Part shown: positions 40,245-49,498 of the stretch, piece by piece
Layout: the number at the start of each line of letters is the position of its first letter
Position numbering within the stretch: the stretch's first letter is position 1
Origin: Nonomuraea wenchangensis
Lineage (GTDB): Bacteria > Actinomycetota > Actinomycetes > Streptosporangiales > Streptosporangiaceae
Reading direction: 5' to 3'
Length of the DNA: 64,000 nucleotides
Assembly (NCBI RefSeq): GCF_900111685.1
Contig: NZ_FOHX01000002.1
Coordinates: 62,001 to 126,000 of the forward strand
Program-made: the position numbers and the translations under genes
Notes under the pieces: generated by a model
Seen by the model: only the letters and a program-made list of their open reading frames with translations
Databases searched by the model: none
What the model was told of the DNA's origin: nothing

Positions 40245-43205
40245 TCAGGCCGTTCTGGCGCTCCACGTGAGCTGCAGCGCCGCGATCAGGTCGAGCGACT
40301 CCCGGTCGGCCAGCGCGAGGACCTCGAGGTCGCCGTCGTCGGTGAGCAGCGCCTCCCACTCCTCCCGCCACCCGTCCAGCGTCAGGGGCGCGTCCTCACC
40401 CGGGCTCGCGGACTCAAGGGCGTCGAACCTCTCCCGCGCCGCCGCGATCCACGACAGCAGCTCCATGACCTCCGCGCCGACCGGCAGCAGGGTGGCGTCC
40501 GCCAGCTCCTCCTGAGGCTCGGCGGACAGGCCGCTCACCAGCCGGTGCAGGCCGTCGGTGGTGCGGAGCGCCGCCAGGATCTCCAGGAACGCCGGCAGCC
40601 CCAGGACTTCCGGGTCCGCGCGCTGCGCGTCGGCGCGGAAGGCGTCCACCGCCTTGCGGTCCCGGCGCGCCCGGAGCAGCGGACGGGTGATCCGGACGAC
40701 GCCGTAGAGGTAGAGCGGCGCGAGGATCACGAACGCGGCTGTGGCGACGAGCCGGCGCAGCAGGGGGTTCTCCCGCAGCAGCGCGTCGATCGGGTCCTCG
40801 AAGACGCTGTAGCCTCCGCCCGCGAGCACGGCGGCGACCGTACCGGCGATCTTCCACCATTTGTAGCGGCCGCTGTAGTAGCGCGACAGCGCCCGCGGTC
40901 TCAGCCAGTCGGGCCACCAGCGCGCCGGGCTGCGCAGCCGGCGCCCGGCCCGCCGGAACCGCTGCGGGAACGGGCGCAGCGGCAGCAGCAGCCACTCGCC
41001 CAGGTCCGCCCCCGTACGCCCGTGGAGCACGGCTTCGCGCACGCCGGACGGCCAGACGCAGACGAGCAGCGCGATCACGGAGAGCGCCAGGAGGCCGAGC
41101 ACCGTGCCTGCCGGGGCTCCGGTGAAGTAGTCGATGGGCAGGAGCAGGATCGCGCCCAACGCCGACACGCCGCAGAGCATCCGCCTGAACGACGACGCGA
41201 AGTCCGACACCTGGCCGGGGAACAGCGCAGTGTGCCGGAGGAAGCGCCAGACCCGCCGGTGCCAGGGCCCCTCCGCCCCCGGCCACGCGGCCTGGCGCAG
41301 CACGTGGTGGTAGCCCAGGTGCCAGAACAGGCCGAACAGGCCGCCGCCGATCACCAGCATCTGGACGTCCTGCTCCTCGTCCGTCAAGAGGAACCAGACG
41401 GGCATCACGGCCAGGCACAGCGCCAGGTCGGCGAGCCAGCCGAAGCGCAGCAGGCGGACGGCCCCGAGCAGGCTGCCGCCGCGCATCTGGGCCTCCACGA
41501 TCGCCGCGTCCCGCCACAGCCGGCCGTCCACCCACAGGGTGACCAGGCTGCGGCGCACCTCGTGCAGCAGGGTGTCGGGGATGCGCGGCATCGAGACCGT
41601 CCGCCGGTACGCCTCGTCACGGTAGAACGCGCTGGAATGGCCGAAGGCGAGCTTCAGCACCTTGACGGCGGTGCCAGGATCGGCGGCGGGGACGAACCGC
41701 ACCGCCTCGATCCGTTCCGACCCGCTGCCCTTTGCCCACATCCGCAGCAGCGATCTGCCCACTCTGTCCCGGATGTCCGCCGGTAGTTCGGCAGGCTCCG
41801 GAGGGGCGAACCCGCCCGCGAGAACGGCCAGCACCGGCCGGTCCGCGCCCATCCGATCCTCCTCGCCCGGCCCGCTCGGGTCGCTCGGGTCGCTCGGGTC
41901 GCTGTCCAGGATGCGGCGGGCCTCGGCCACCAGCGCGGCGACGTTCGCGGCGGGGCCGGTCCGCAGCAGCGACACGGCCGCCCCCTGCCAGCGCGGCTCG
42001 GACAGCAGCTCCCTGGGCGGCACCCGGTCCGGCTGGGCCAGCAGCGCCCGGGTGACGAAGTACTCCTGGACGCTGCGGTGTGCGAAGGCGAAGCGGCGCT
42101 GCGCGGGCCGGGTCGCGGTCGTCGTGTACCTGCCGAGCTTGGCCTCCTTCAATTCGTCGAGCACCTGGAGCACGGCTGCCTCCGGAGGCGGACCGCCGCC
42201 GCCGGGCGGCGCGAGCGCCGCGCGTAACTCGGCGACGGACGGGTTCAGCCCCGGGCCGGCGTCACGGGTCATGGCCATGGCGATCTCGGCCGCAAAGTCG
42301 CCGACCCACTCCGCCCGGCGCTCGTCGGGGCTCAGGCGGTCGCGGACGAACCCGTCCAGCACCTCGTAGCGGTCCCCCGGCACCCAGGTCTCGGCGTGGC
42401 GCGTGATGGTGTGGCAGAGCAGGCTCAGCAGCAGGGGGTTCTCGGCCATCTCCTGGATCGGGGCGGGCGCGGTGGCGAGCCAGCCGCTGATCCGGAGACG
42501 CCGGCCGCGGCTCACCGCGATGTGCTCGATGAGCTGGCGCTGGACCTGGGTGCTCATGGGCAGGATCCGGAGCTGCGGCAGGCTGCGGAAGGTGGCGCAG
42601 TCGGCCGCGTCCCTGGTGGCGATGACCGCGCGGCACGGGGTGAGGTCGTACAGGAACGCGGTGATGGCCGAGGCGTAGTCCTCGGCGGTCCTCGCCGGGT
42701 TGCGCGCGGTGAGCAGGGCGGGCAGTTCGTCGAAGGAGTCGAAGAGGAACCACCACCAGCCGGCGTCCAGCCCGTGGTCGAACCACGTCCTGACGAAGGA
42801 CGCGAGCCGGCCGTCGCCGCCGCCGCTCATGCACGCCATGATGTGCGCGCGGATGGCCGCCGCCGTCACGGGCCCTCCCGGGCGGAAGTCGCGCAGGTCC
42901 ACGTAGACGGGGATCACGAGCTCGGCGCCGGGGCGGCGGACCGCCTCCTCCAGCGAGTCGCGTACCCGGTCGCGCAGCGCCGTGCTCTTCCCCGCCCCCG
43001 GCCCGCCCTCCAGGAGCACCACGCGGTGGTCGTCGCCGCCCTCCCACCGCCGTCCTGCGCCGGCGAGGGCGGCGGAGAGCCGGGTGACCGGCCGGCTGTA
43101 CGGCCGGCCCCGGTGGACGGCGCGGGCCAGCCGCCGGGCGTCGTCGAGCCCCCTGATCTCCACCTCCAGGTCCGCCCGCCGGGTGACCAGCCAGTCGTCG
43201 GGCAC
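40245..43205 (-). CDS. NACHT-type STAND NTPase with membrane helices
   Basis: 986 residues in this frame. P-loop G-G-P-G-A-G-K-S-T (67-75), Walker B F-L-F-D-S-F-D-E (153-160), then the NACHT-like sensor region with M-A-E-N-P-L-L-L-S-L-L. About six membrane helices lie between roughly 580 and 870. The C-terminal 120 residues are soluble and helical. The GTG at 43205 has no ribosome site, and residues before it in the other frame read smoothly into it, so this is probably the C-terminal part of a caspase-NACHT fusion cut by a frameshift. A nine-base repeat makes S-D-P-S-D-P-S-D-P near 440. Confidence 0.85.
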   Translation of the reverse strand: MPDDWLVTRRADLEVEIRGLDDARRLARAVHRGRPYSRPVTRLSAALAGAGRRWEGGDDHRVVLLEGGPGAGKSTALRDRVRDSLEEAVRRPGAELVIPVYVDLRDFRPGGPVTAAAIRAHIMACMSGGGDGRLASFVRTWFDHGLDAGWWWFLFDSFDELPALLTARNPARTAEDYASAITAFLYDLTPCRAVIATRDAADCATFRSLPQLRILPMSTQVQRQLIEHIAVSRGRRLRISGWLATAPAPIQEMAENPLLLSLLCHTITRHAETWVPGDRYEVLDGFVRDRLSPDERRAEWVGDFAAEIAMAMTRDAGPGLNPSVAELRAALAPPGGGGPPPEAAVLQVLDELKEAKLGRYTTTATRPAQRRFAFAHRSVQEYFVTRALLAQPDRVPPRELLSEPRWQGAAVSLLRTGPAANVAALVAEARRILDSDPSDPSDPSGPGEEDRMGADRPVLAVLAGGFAPPEPAELPADIRDRVGRSLLRMWAKGSGSERIEAVRFVPAADPGTAVKVLKLAFGHSSAFYRDEAYRRTVSMPRIPDTLLHEVRRSLVTLWVDGRLWRDAAIVEAQMRGGSLLGAVRLLRFGWLADLALCLAVMPVWFLLTDEEQDVQMLVIGGGLFGLFWHLGYHHVLRQAAWPGAEGPWHRRVWRFLRHTALFPGQVSDFASSFRRMLCGVSALGAILLLPIDYFTGAPAGTVLGLLALSVIALLVCVWPSGVREAVLHGRTGADLGEWLLLPLRPFPQRFRRAGRRLRSPARWWPDWLRPRALSRYYSGRYKWWKIAGTVAAVLAGGGYSVFEDPIDALLRENPLLRRLVATAAFVILAPLYLYGVVRITRPLLRARRDRKAVDAFRADAQRADPEVLGLPAFLEILAALRTTDGLHRLVSGLSAEPQEELADATLLPVGAEVMELLSWIAAARERFDALESASPGEDAPLTLDGWREEWEALLTDDGDLEVLALADRESLDLIAALQLTWSARTA

Positions 43206-44172
43206 GGGCGGCGGCGAAGGAGCGCAACGTCGCCTCGGCGAACAGCCGCCACTGCTCAGGAGCCGGAACCAGCCCTCCGGCCGGAGCCGGGGCCGGGGGG
43301 AGGTCGCCGGGCGGGGGCGGTGCTGGGGGCTGGGGAGCGGGGTGGCCGCCGGAGATGTTCTCCTCGCCGCCGGACATATCGCGGAAGCGGAGCCACCAGG
43401 GCCGCTGAGGCTGCCCGCCGGGCTCCTCCGCCTTCATCCGCTCCAGTACCGCCTGGAACGCCGGCCGCAGGGCGGGCGGCCACTCCTGCTCCCCCTCCCC
43501 CTCCTCCAGGACGTCCATCAGCGCCGAGGAGAACCGGCCGCCCCGGTCGGGGTCCTGGTGGGCGGCCTCGCCGCTGCGCGCGCCCAGGAGGAGCGTCTGG
43601 TCCCACCCGAGCCTGGCCTGCGTCGCGGTGTGCGGGAGCGGCTGCCAGCCGGCCGCCATGGAGCCCTGAGCGCGCGTACGGCAGGCGTCGACGACGTAGA
43701 TCTGCCGCGAGAAGCCCACGAAGCCCGTACGGTAGCTCGTCAGCAGCGCGTCGAGGTCGAGATGCCGCCCGGTGACCAGGTCGGCGTCGGAGAAGAACAG
43801 CAGCTGCGCGGCGTCCCGCGCCTCCACCCCGTGACCGGCCCAGAAGAACCAGAGCAGGTCGCCGTCCGCCTCCGGCAGCCGCCGGTTCAGCACCTCGTCG
43901 GCGGCGGCGTAGGTGGCGGGGCCGTCCAGCAGCCCGAGCGAGGCCGCTCCCGAGCCGCCGCGGAACGGCGAGGCGAGCTTGATGATCTGGTGGTCCGGCA
44001 CACCGGCGCGGCGCAGCCAGGCGACAAAACGCGCGGCGTCCCGCACCGGGCCGCGCATGCTCCAGCCGGGCACGCATGCGTAATCCTCCACGGCGACCAC
44101 CACCGCCCAGGTACGGCCGGGCGTCGCTCGTTCGTCCAATTTCGTCTCCTCGTTCCTGCCGTTCTCAGACAT
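43206..44172 (-). CDS. Caspase-fold domain, N-terminal part of the split caspase-NACHT gene
   Basis: About 322 residues up to the junction. Active dyad: H114 in F-W-A-G-H-G-V and C164 in Y-V-V-D-A-C-R-T. After the caspase domain comes a Pro-rich linker (P-A-P-Q-P-P-A-P-P-P-P), then L-F-A-E-A-T-L-R-S-F-A-A-A. Removing one base from the GGG at 43206-43208 would join this frame to the NACHT frame. Without it, this frame stays open only as high-GC shadow to a stop at 42262. ATG 44172 lacks a ribosome site; TTG 44139, six bases after GAGGAG, is a good alternative. Confidence 0.78.
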
Positions 44173-44244
44173 AATCGTGTCGATACCGCGAGCGCGTTTC
44201 CTTCCTCCGGCCGGGTAATTCTCGGAAGGGTTGGTGAAAGCACC

Positions 44245-44934
44245 TTGGCGCACTTTTCCGAGACCGAGAGCCATCCGGTGTTCCCGGTCTTCCTGGTGAT
44301 AGACGTCTCTTATTCGATGGCGGGCGAGCCGATCGAGGCGGTGAACGCGGCGCTGCCCGACCTGAAGGCGGCGATCGAGGACGATCCGACCGTGGGCGAG
44401 TTGGCCCGCGTCGCCGTCATCGCCTTCGCCGACACCGCGACGGTGGTGCTCCCGCTCAGCGACCTCCAGTACGCCGGCCTGCCGCTTCTCGAACCCGGCG
44501 GCGCGACGAACTTCGCCGAAGCCTTCCGCGCCGCCCGCGAGGAGATCGAGCGCGCGATCCGGGGGCTCGGCCGGGGCAGCCGGTTCTACCGGCCGGTGCT
44601 GTTCTTCATGAGCGACGGCATGCACGTGGCCGACGAGGACTGGAGAGGGCCTTTGCGGCAGCTCACCAGCCCGGACTGGCCGTTCGCCCCCGAGGTGGTG
44701 GCCTTCGGTTTCGGCGCGGCCGAGGCGGAGGCGCTCGGCACGATCGCCACCCGCTACGCCTTCAAGGCCAACGGCGCCGACCCGGCCGCGCAGGCCCGCG
44801 AGATCATCTCGACGCTGGTGCGCAGCATCCGCACGACCTCGGGCTCGCTGCGTCCCGACGGCGACGGCGGGCTCGTCGTGGACGTCGACCGTTCCAAGTT
44901 CACGCCGCTGCCGCTGATGGAGGTCAGGGAGTGA
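44245..44934 (+). CDS. vWA-domain protein (TerY-like)
   Basis: 229 residues, a bare von Willebrand A domain with a complete metal site: D20-V-S-Y-S, Thr in G-A-T-N-F, and Asp in F-M-S-D-G-M. The start is TTG 44245 after GGTGAAAG. TerY proteins are vWA adaptors in tellurite-resistance and stress-signalling loci. Its stop overlaps the PP2C gene start, and a kinase-like gene follows, which matches the TerY-P triad described by comparative genomics. Divergent from the caspase-NACHT gene over about 70 bp. Confidence 0.88.
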   Translation: MAHFSETESHPVFPVFLVIDVSYSMAGEPIEAVNAALPDLKAAIEDDPTVGELARVAVIAFADTATVVLPLSDLQYAGLPLLEPGGATNFAEAFRAAREEIERAIRGLGRGSRFYRPVLFFMSDGMHVADEDWRGPLRQLTSPDWPFAPEVVAFGFGAAEAEALGTIATRYAFKANGADPAAQAREIISTLVRSIRTTSGSLRPDGDGGLVVDVDRSKFTPLPLMEVRE

Positions 44935-45815
44935 CCCTCGGGACGCCGGGCAGCGGGCACCCCGGCCCGCCCGCCGTCGTGGACGACGACAGCGGCGCCC
45001 CGTCCGTCGGACGGCTCTCGCCGGGTTTCCACACCCGGCTCGACGGCACGAACGGGCTGCGTGTGCCGAGCGTCGTCGCCGACGCGGGGCAGCTCGGCCC
45101 GTACTGGATCGCCGCGGCGGCGCTCACCGGCCTGGCGCACCTGCACCGGGGCCGCACCGGCCAGGACGCCTACGCCTTCCACCTCGACGAGGACACCGGC
45201 GCGGCGGCGGTGGCGGTGGCGGACGGGCTCGGGTCGCGGCCCCGTACGTCGCAGATCGGGGCGTACACCCTGGTCCAGGCCATCTGCGAGCAGCTTCCCG
45301 CGTTGCCGGTCCCGGCGGCGGTGGCGGCGGCGAACGAGCGTCTGCTCGACCTGCGGGACCCGCGCCTCGGCGGCGGTGATGAGCCGCTGTCGTCCGTCAC
45401 CTGCTTCGCCCGGCTGCCCGCGGACCCGCTCACCGAGCCGGTCGTCGTGGGCAGGGTGGGCGACTGCGCGGCGTTCAGCCTGGCGGACGACGGGTTCGCG
45501 CCGATCTTCGAACGGGGTGGCGGAGCGCTCAACGAGGCGGTGGCCGCGCTCCCCTCGCGGGACCCCGCCCACGGCCTGGAGACCGCGCCGCTCGCCCCGG
45601 GCGGCGCCCGCGCCCTGATCCTCGCCAGCGACGGGCTCGCCGAGGACGTCCATGGGTCCCCCGCCGTCCGTGCGTGGCTGGCCTCCCGCTGGCGGCTGCC
45701 CTGCCACACGGCGTGGATGCTCAACTCCCTGCGCTACCGCCGGCAGGGATCGCAGGACGACCGTACGGCGCTGGTCGTGTGGATCCCGCCCTTTCCCGAG
45801 CCGGCCGGCGACTGA
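44931..45815 (+). CDS. PP2C-type Ser/Thr phosphatase
   Basis: 294 residues. The PP2C metal motifs are present: G-Q-D-A-Y-A-F, V-A-D-G-L-G-S, V-G-D-C-A-A-F, A-S-D-G-L-A, and the final Q-D-D-R-T-A-L. An N-terminal extension of about 70 residues precedes the domain. It should oppose the neighbouring kinase in a phospho-signalling loop. GTG start overlaps the vWA stop by 4 bp. Confidence 0.9.
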   Translation: MTLGTPGSGHPGPPAVVDDDSGAPSVGRLSPGFHTRLDGTNGLRVPSVVADAGQLGPYWIAAAALTGLAHLHRGRTGQDAYAFHLDEDTGAAAVAVADGLGSRPRTSQIGAYTLVQAICEQLPALPVPAAVAAANERLLDLRDPRLGGGDEPLSSVTCFARLPADPLTEPVVVGRVGDCAAFSLADDGFAPIFERGGGALNEAVAALPSRDPAHGLETAPLAPGGARALILASDGLAEDVHGSPAVRAWLASRWRLPCHTAWMLNSLRYRRQGSQDDRTALVVWIPPFPEPAGD

Positions 45816-45832
45816 CGCGAAAGCAGGCCATC

Positions 45833-47359
45833 GTGCGCATCGCTGGGCGCTACGGCGACTACGACATCGAGGACACCGCGTTCGCCACCGGCGGCATGGC
45901 CGCCGTGCACCGGATCAGCGGGGCGGAGCTGGTCTTCAAGAGGTACGCCACCCCCGTGGTGGAGCCGGCGCGGCTCGGCATGCTGGAGGAGCTGTGCGCG
46001 CTCGGCCGCAACGTCCACGGCGAGGGCGTCCCCGCCGTCGGCGACACCGTACGCGACTCCCTGTGCTGGCCGATCGACCTGGTGACGCGGCGGTCCGGGG
46101 CCGTGACAGGGGTGGTCATGCCTCTGCTTCCCGACCGTTTCCTGCGGCCCGGCGGATCCCCCCGAACCCTGGACTTCCTCCTGCTGCGCCGCGCCGCGCC
46201 GCCCTCGGCCGAGGTGCGCGTCGCCGTGCTGGCCCGGCTGGCCGGGATCTTCGCCTGGCTGGAGGAGCTGCGGCTCGTGCACGGCGATCTGGCCCCGAAG
46301 AACATCGCCTGGTGCGACGCGCCTGCTCCCGGCCTGTGCCTGATCGACGTGGACGGCGTCGCCCCCGCCGACCCTCCGCCCTGGCGGGGCGTCTCCACGC
46401 CGGGGTGGCAGGATCCGCGGCTGGTCGCGGGGCTGATCCCCGCCCACGACGGGGCCAGCGACCGTTACGCGCTCGCCCTCGCCCTGTATCGCGGGCTGTT
46501 CCTGGTGCCGGGCAACCTCGCCCGGGGGGCGGACGGGAGATGGCCGCGTCCCGCCGCCATCCCGCCCGACGCCGATCCCGGGCTGCGGGAGGCGCTGGAG
46601 GCGACGCTGGGCACGCCGCTCGATCCGGACGGACGTACCGCGCCGGGCGCCTGGGTGGAGCTCCTGGACGCGGCCTTCCCGGCCGGCGACGCGGCGGCCC
46701 TGCGGCGGCTGGACGACGCCGCCCGTCCCGACCGGCCACCGGTCGTCCCAGCCGTTCCGGCCCCCGCCCCGCCGGACCCGCCGGACCCGCAGCCGCAGAA
46801 GCCGCCGAAGCCGAGGCTGTCGGCGCTGCCGGCGCTCTGGGCCCGGTTGCGCCGCTCTCCGGTCGCCACCCTCCGAGCGCTGGCGAAGCGGGTGGTCTCG
46901 GTGTCCTTCGTGGCGTTCGTGGTCGTGGGCCTGGGGTGGGCGCTGATCAGCGGGCTGGTCGGGTCGGTGGTCGATCTCGCGGTGTCGGTCAGGTCGCTCT
47001 TCGATCCGCCGGTCGTCCCGCACACCAAGGCGGGCCTGGCGCTCGACGTGGGCGAATGTCTCGTGTACCCGGTGAACGAGAAGACTCTTCCCGTGGTCGG
47101 CGACTGCGACGAGCTGCACTGGGGGCAGGCTTTCGCCCGCCTTCCCCTCGACGTCCGTACGGTGACGCTCGGCGAGCTGGCGAAGGGCGCGGACGCCGCG
47201 TGCGGCAGGAGGTTCGCCGAGCTCGACGACGACGTCCGGCTCGGCTTCGCCTCGTTCGCGCTGTACCCGAACGTGCAGGCGTGGCAGAGCGGCCACCGGA
47301 CGGCGGTCTGCGTCCTGGTCCGTTCCAACCACGCCCCCTGGGAGGGCGGCAGGGTCTGA
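45833..47359 (+). CDS. Membrane-anchored protein kinase of the TerY-P triad
   Basis: About 508 residues. The kinase-like domain has K36 in L-V-F-K-R-Y, the catalytic loop H150-G-D-L-A-P-K-N and L-I-D-V-D-G in place of DFG; the Gly-rich loop is atypical (A-T-G-G-M-A-A). A Pro-rich linker is followed by one membrane helix near 353-375. The C-terminal 120 residues are outside the cell and contain paired Cys (V-G-E-C-L-V, V-G-D-C-D-E). GTG 45833 follows GCAGG; the frame also extends upstream through the PP2C gene. Third gene of the triad. Confidence 0.82.
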   Translation: MRIAGRYGDYDIEDTAFATGGMAAVHRISGAELVFKRYATPVVEPARLGMLEELCALGRNVHGEGVPAVGDTVRDSLCWPIDLVTRRSGAVTGVVMPLLPDRFLRPGGSPRTLDFLLLRRAAPPSAEVRVAVLARLAGIFAWLEELRLVHGDLAPKNIAWCDAPAPGLCLIDVDGVAPADPPPWRGVSTPGWQDPRLVAGLIPAHDGASDRYALALALYRGLFLVPGNLARGADGRWPRPAAIPPDADPGLREALEATLGTPLDPDGRTAPGAWVELLDAAFPAGDAAALRRLDDAARPDRPPVVPAVPAPAPPDPPDPQPQKPPKPRLSALPALWARLRRSPVATLRALAKRVVSVSFVAFVVVGLGWALISGLVGSVVDLAVSVRSLFDPPVVPHTKAGLALDVGECLVYPVNEKTLPVVGDCDELHWGQAFARLPLDVRTVTLGELAKGADAACGRRFAELDDDVRLGFASFALYPNVQAWQSGHRTAVCVLVRSNHAPWEGGRV

Positions 47360-47365
47360 CCGGGG

Positions 47366-49150
47366 TCAGGCGCGCTCGGTGCCCGGCCGCCGGTCGTAGG
47401 CGCGCAGGAACGCGAAACGTCGCCCGTCGAGCCAGTCCTGCCCCTGGTCGTCGAGGCGGCAGCCGGCCAGCCGCAGCCGCAGCGCGATCTTGCGCAGGCT
47501 CTCCGGACGGTCGGTGAGCCGGACGTAGTTGCGCCCGCCCAGGTCGGCGATGGGCCGGTGGTCGCCCACCATGAGGATGATCGTGCGATCCGGGTACGTG
47601 GCCAGCGCCATCCCCAGCTCGATCAGGACGTTGGGGCGGACCTGCATCGCCACGGTCTTCTCGGCGGGGTCGTCGTCGGGGGCGAGCAGCTCGGGGTGCA
47701 GGCGGACCTCGTCCTCCGGGGTCATCACCACCACCGCCGCCTGCGCCCTGGTCACGGCCCGCGCGACGACCTCGCCGAGGAACGGCAGGGAGCTGCCGGT
47801 CTGCTCGACGAGCTGCTCCCATTCCAGCGGGCGGAGGTCGAGCGCCCTGAGGAAGTCGAAGACGGCCGTACGGACCTGTTCGTCGCGGCCGTGGACCACG
47901 AAGACGTGGCGGCCGATGTCACCGTCCGGCCCGCTGCTCTCCGTCGGCTCCGGGTCCGGGCGGGCGGCCGGGGCGGGCGCGGCCGGGGGACGCGCGGCCG
48001 CGGCGTGCTCGGCTCGCCGCGCGGCCAGGCCCAGGTAGGCGATCTCGTCGTCCAGCCGGTCCATGAACCATGCGGCCAGGTCGCGGTCGTCGGCGAATGG
48101 CCCGGCGTCCCCGGGCGGCGGCCCGCACGGGAACGGGACGCGCCCCATGTTGTCGGCCGCGATCTCGACCGCCCGCCGCAGCTCCAGCAGGTCGACGGTC
48201 ATGAGCTCGGCGTCGAGCCGGTGCGCGGTCAGGAGGTCCGCGCCGGGGGACGTCGCCGGGCGGCGCTCGTGTGGCTCGGCGGACAGGTCGCGCAGGGTGC
48301 CGCGGAGTTCGCGGGTCCGGCCGTCGCGTTCCCAGACGCGCAGTTCGTACCTGAGTTTGGCGGCGTGCAGGAGGTAGCGGCCCAGGGGCGGCATGGCCGG
48401 GTCGCCCCGTGACCAGGCCCACGCGCTGGCCTCGTCCTCGCGGTCCGCCGTGAAGGCGAGCACGAAGCGGCGCAGCGCGCGGTCGTCCGGCGTCGTCGTG
48501 GTCTCCCAGAAGGCCAGGTCACGCGGGACGACGACGCCGTGATTCCACCAGTCGCCGGCCTGCGCGGCGGCCGGCAGCAGCCCCGCCAGGGCCAGGTCCG
48601 GCGCGGCCAGGTCCGGCGCGGCCAGGTCCGGCGGGCCTTCACCGGGCGGGGCCTGTTCCAGGCGGGCGAGGTAGAGCCGGGTCTCGCCGATCAGGTGGCG
48701 GGAGCACGGGGAGACGAGGGCGTTCCAGTCGTCCTCCAGCGCCGCCCAGCCCGGCCCGTCCACGGCCGAGGACGGCCCCGCCAGGGCGACCGAGAGGTTG
48801 AGCACGTCGTGGTGCCGGCGCAGGATCACCTGGCGGTCGGCGCCACGCGCCTCCGCCGCGGCCAGCGGCGCCTCCGCCCCGACCAGCACGCCGGCGGGCG
48901 GACCGGCCGACGTCCCAGCGGGCAGACCGGCGGACGGGCCAGCGGGCAGACCGGCGGACGGGCCAGCGGGCAGATCTGTCAAGGTCTCGGGGAGCATGTG
49001 CGGCAGTCCGAGCCCGGGCACCGGGTCGCGCATGCCGAGGAGGCGGCAGCCGAGCCACACCTGCCGCAGGTCACGGTAGGCGGCTGCGGCGCCGGGCCCA
49101 TCGGCGGGCGCGTAGAGGTGCACGACCAGTTGCTGGTCCAGGACGGTCAC
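47366..49150 (-). CDS. CATRA N-domain plus TIR-like effector
   Basis: 594 residues. The C-terminal domain, from about 413, is of the TIR-like/CAP12 type: V-F-V-V-H-G-R-D-E, the E-Q-T-G-S-S segment, V-V-V-M-T-P-E-D-E, and R-P-N-V-L-I-E-L-G-M-A-L. These enzymes cleave NAD+ or make signals from it. The N-terminal part (L-V-V-H-L-Y-A-P, V-P-G-L-G-L-P) fits the CATRA (caspase/TPR-associated) module as I remember it. Two low-complexity linkers come from short DNA repeats. GTG 49150 overlaps the stop of the small CATRA gene. Confidence 0.8.
   Translation of the reverse strand: MTVLDQQLVVHLYAPADGPGAAAAYRDLRQVWLGCRLLGMRDPVPGLGLPHMLPETLTDLPAGPSAGLPAGPSAGLPAGTSAGPPAGVLVGAEAPLAAAEARGADRQVILRRHHDVLNLSVALAGPSSAVDGPGWAALEDDWNALVSPCSRHLIGETRLYLARLEQAPPGEGPPDLAAPDLAAPDLALAGLLPAAAQAGDWWNHGVVVPRDLAFWETTTTPDDRALRRFVLAFTADREDEASAWAWSRGDPAMPPLGRYLLHAAKLRYELRVWERDGRTRELRGTLRDLSAEPHERRPATSPGADLLTAHRLDAELMTVDLLELRRAVEIAADNMGRVPFPCGPPPGDAGPFADDRDLAAWFMDRLDDEIAYLGLAARRAEHAAAARPPAAPAPAARPDPEPTESSGPDGDIGRHVFVVHGRDEQVRTAVFDFLRALDLRPLEWEQLVEQTGSSLPFLGEVVARAVTRAQAAVVVMTPEDEVRLHPELLAPDDDPAEKTVAMQVRPNVLIELGMALATYPDRTIILMVGDHRPIADLGGRNYVRLTDRPESLRKIALRLRLAGCRLDDQGQDWLDGRRFAFLRAYDRRPGTERA
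48597..48641 (-). repeat. 15-bp repeat in the TIR-like gene
   Basis: Three near-identical copies of GGCGCGGCCAGGTCC encode repeated A-P-D-L-A. A second Gly/Pro/Ala repeat (P-A-G-P-S-A-G-L) lies around 48890-48970. Both look like expandable linkers, in frame. Confidence 0.7.
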
Positions 49151-49482
49151 GACTCGTCCTCCTCGTCGGCCTCGCGCGGCGGGCCGCCCAGCTCGTGGAT
49201 CAGGACGTTGATCCGTTCGCGGACCGGCCGGGGCGCGGGGACGGCGGGCGTCGCGCCGAGCCGGGTGATCCGCACGGGGCCGGCCAGCTCCAGGTCGGCG
49301 ACAACCTGCCGTAGAGCGTCGAGGTCGCCGGACTCCCGGGCGGCGGCGGCGAGGTCGAGCAGCTCTGCGAGCCGTTCCCAGCGGGGCGGCGCGAGCTCCC
49401 ACGTCAGCATGTCCCGCAGCACCGTCAGGGCCCCGGCCGTCGGCTCCGCCTCCGTTGAACGGCTCTCCGGCGTCGACATCAT
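49147..49482 (-). CDS. Small CATRA-associated protein
   Basis: 111 residues, helical, no catalytic motif. The M-L-T-W-E-L-A-P-P-R-W-E-R-L stretch, a short A-L-R-Q-V-V-A-D-L-E-L, then P-x-R-x-T-R-L-G and P-V-R-E-R-I-N-V-L-I-H-E-L fit the small protein that accompanies CATRA-system effectors, from memory of that family. GAGAGGGAAG precedes tandem ATG codons (49482 and 49479). Stop overlaps the TIR-like gene start, so the two are made together. Confidence 0.72.
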   Translation of the reverse strand: MMSTPESRSTEAEPTAGALTVLRDMLTWELAPPRWERLAELLDLAAAARESGDLDALRQVVADLELAGPVRITRLGATPAVPAPRPVRERINVLIHELGGPPREADEEDES

Positions 49483-49498
49483 GTGCTTCCCTCTCCGC

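Noticed and set aside
42262..43205. Continuation of the caspase reading frame through the NACHT region
   Set aside because: The sequence turns into Arg/Pro/Gly-rich shadow right after the junction, while the other frame encodes a clear NACHT domain.
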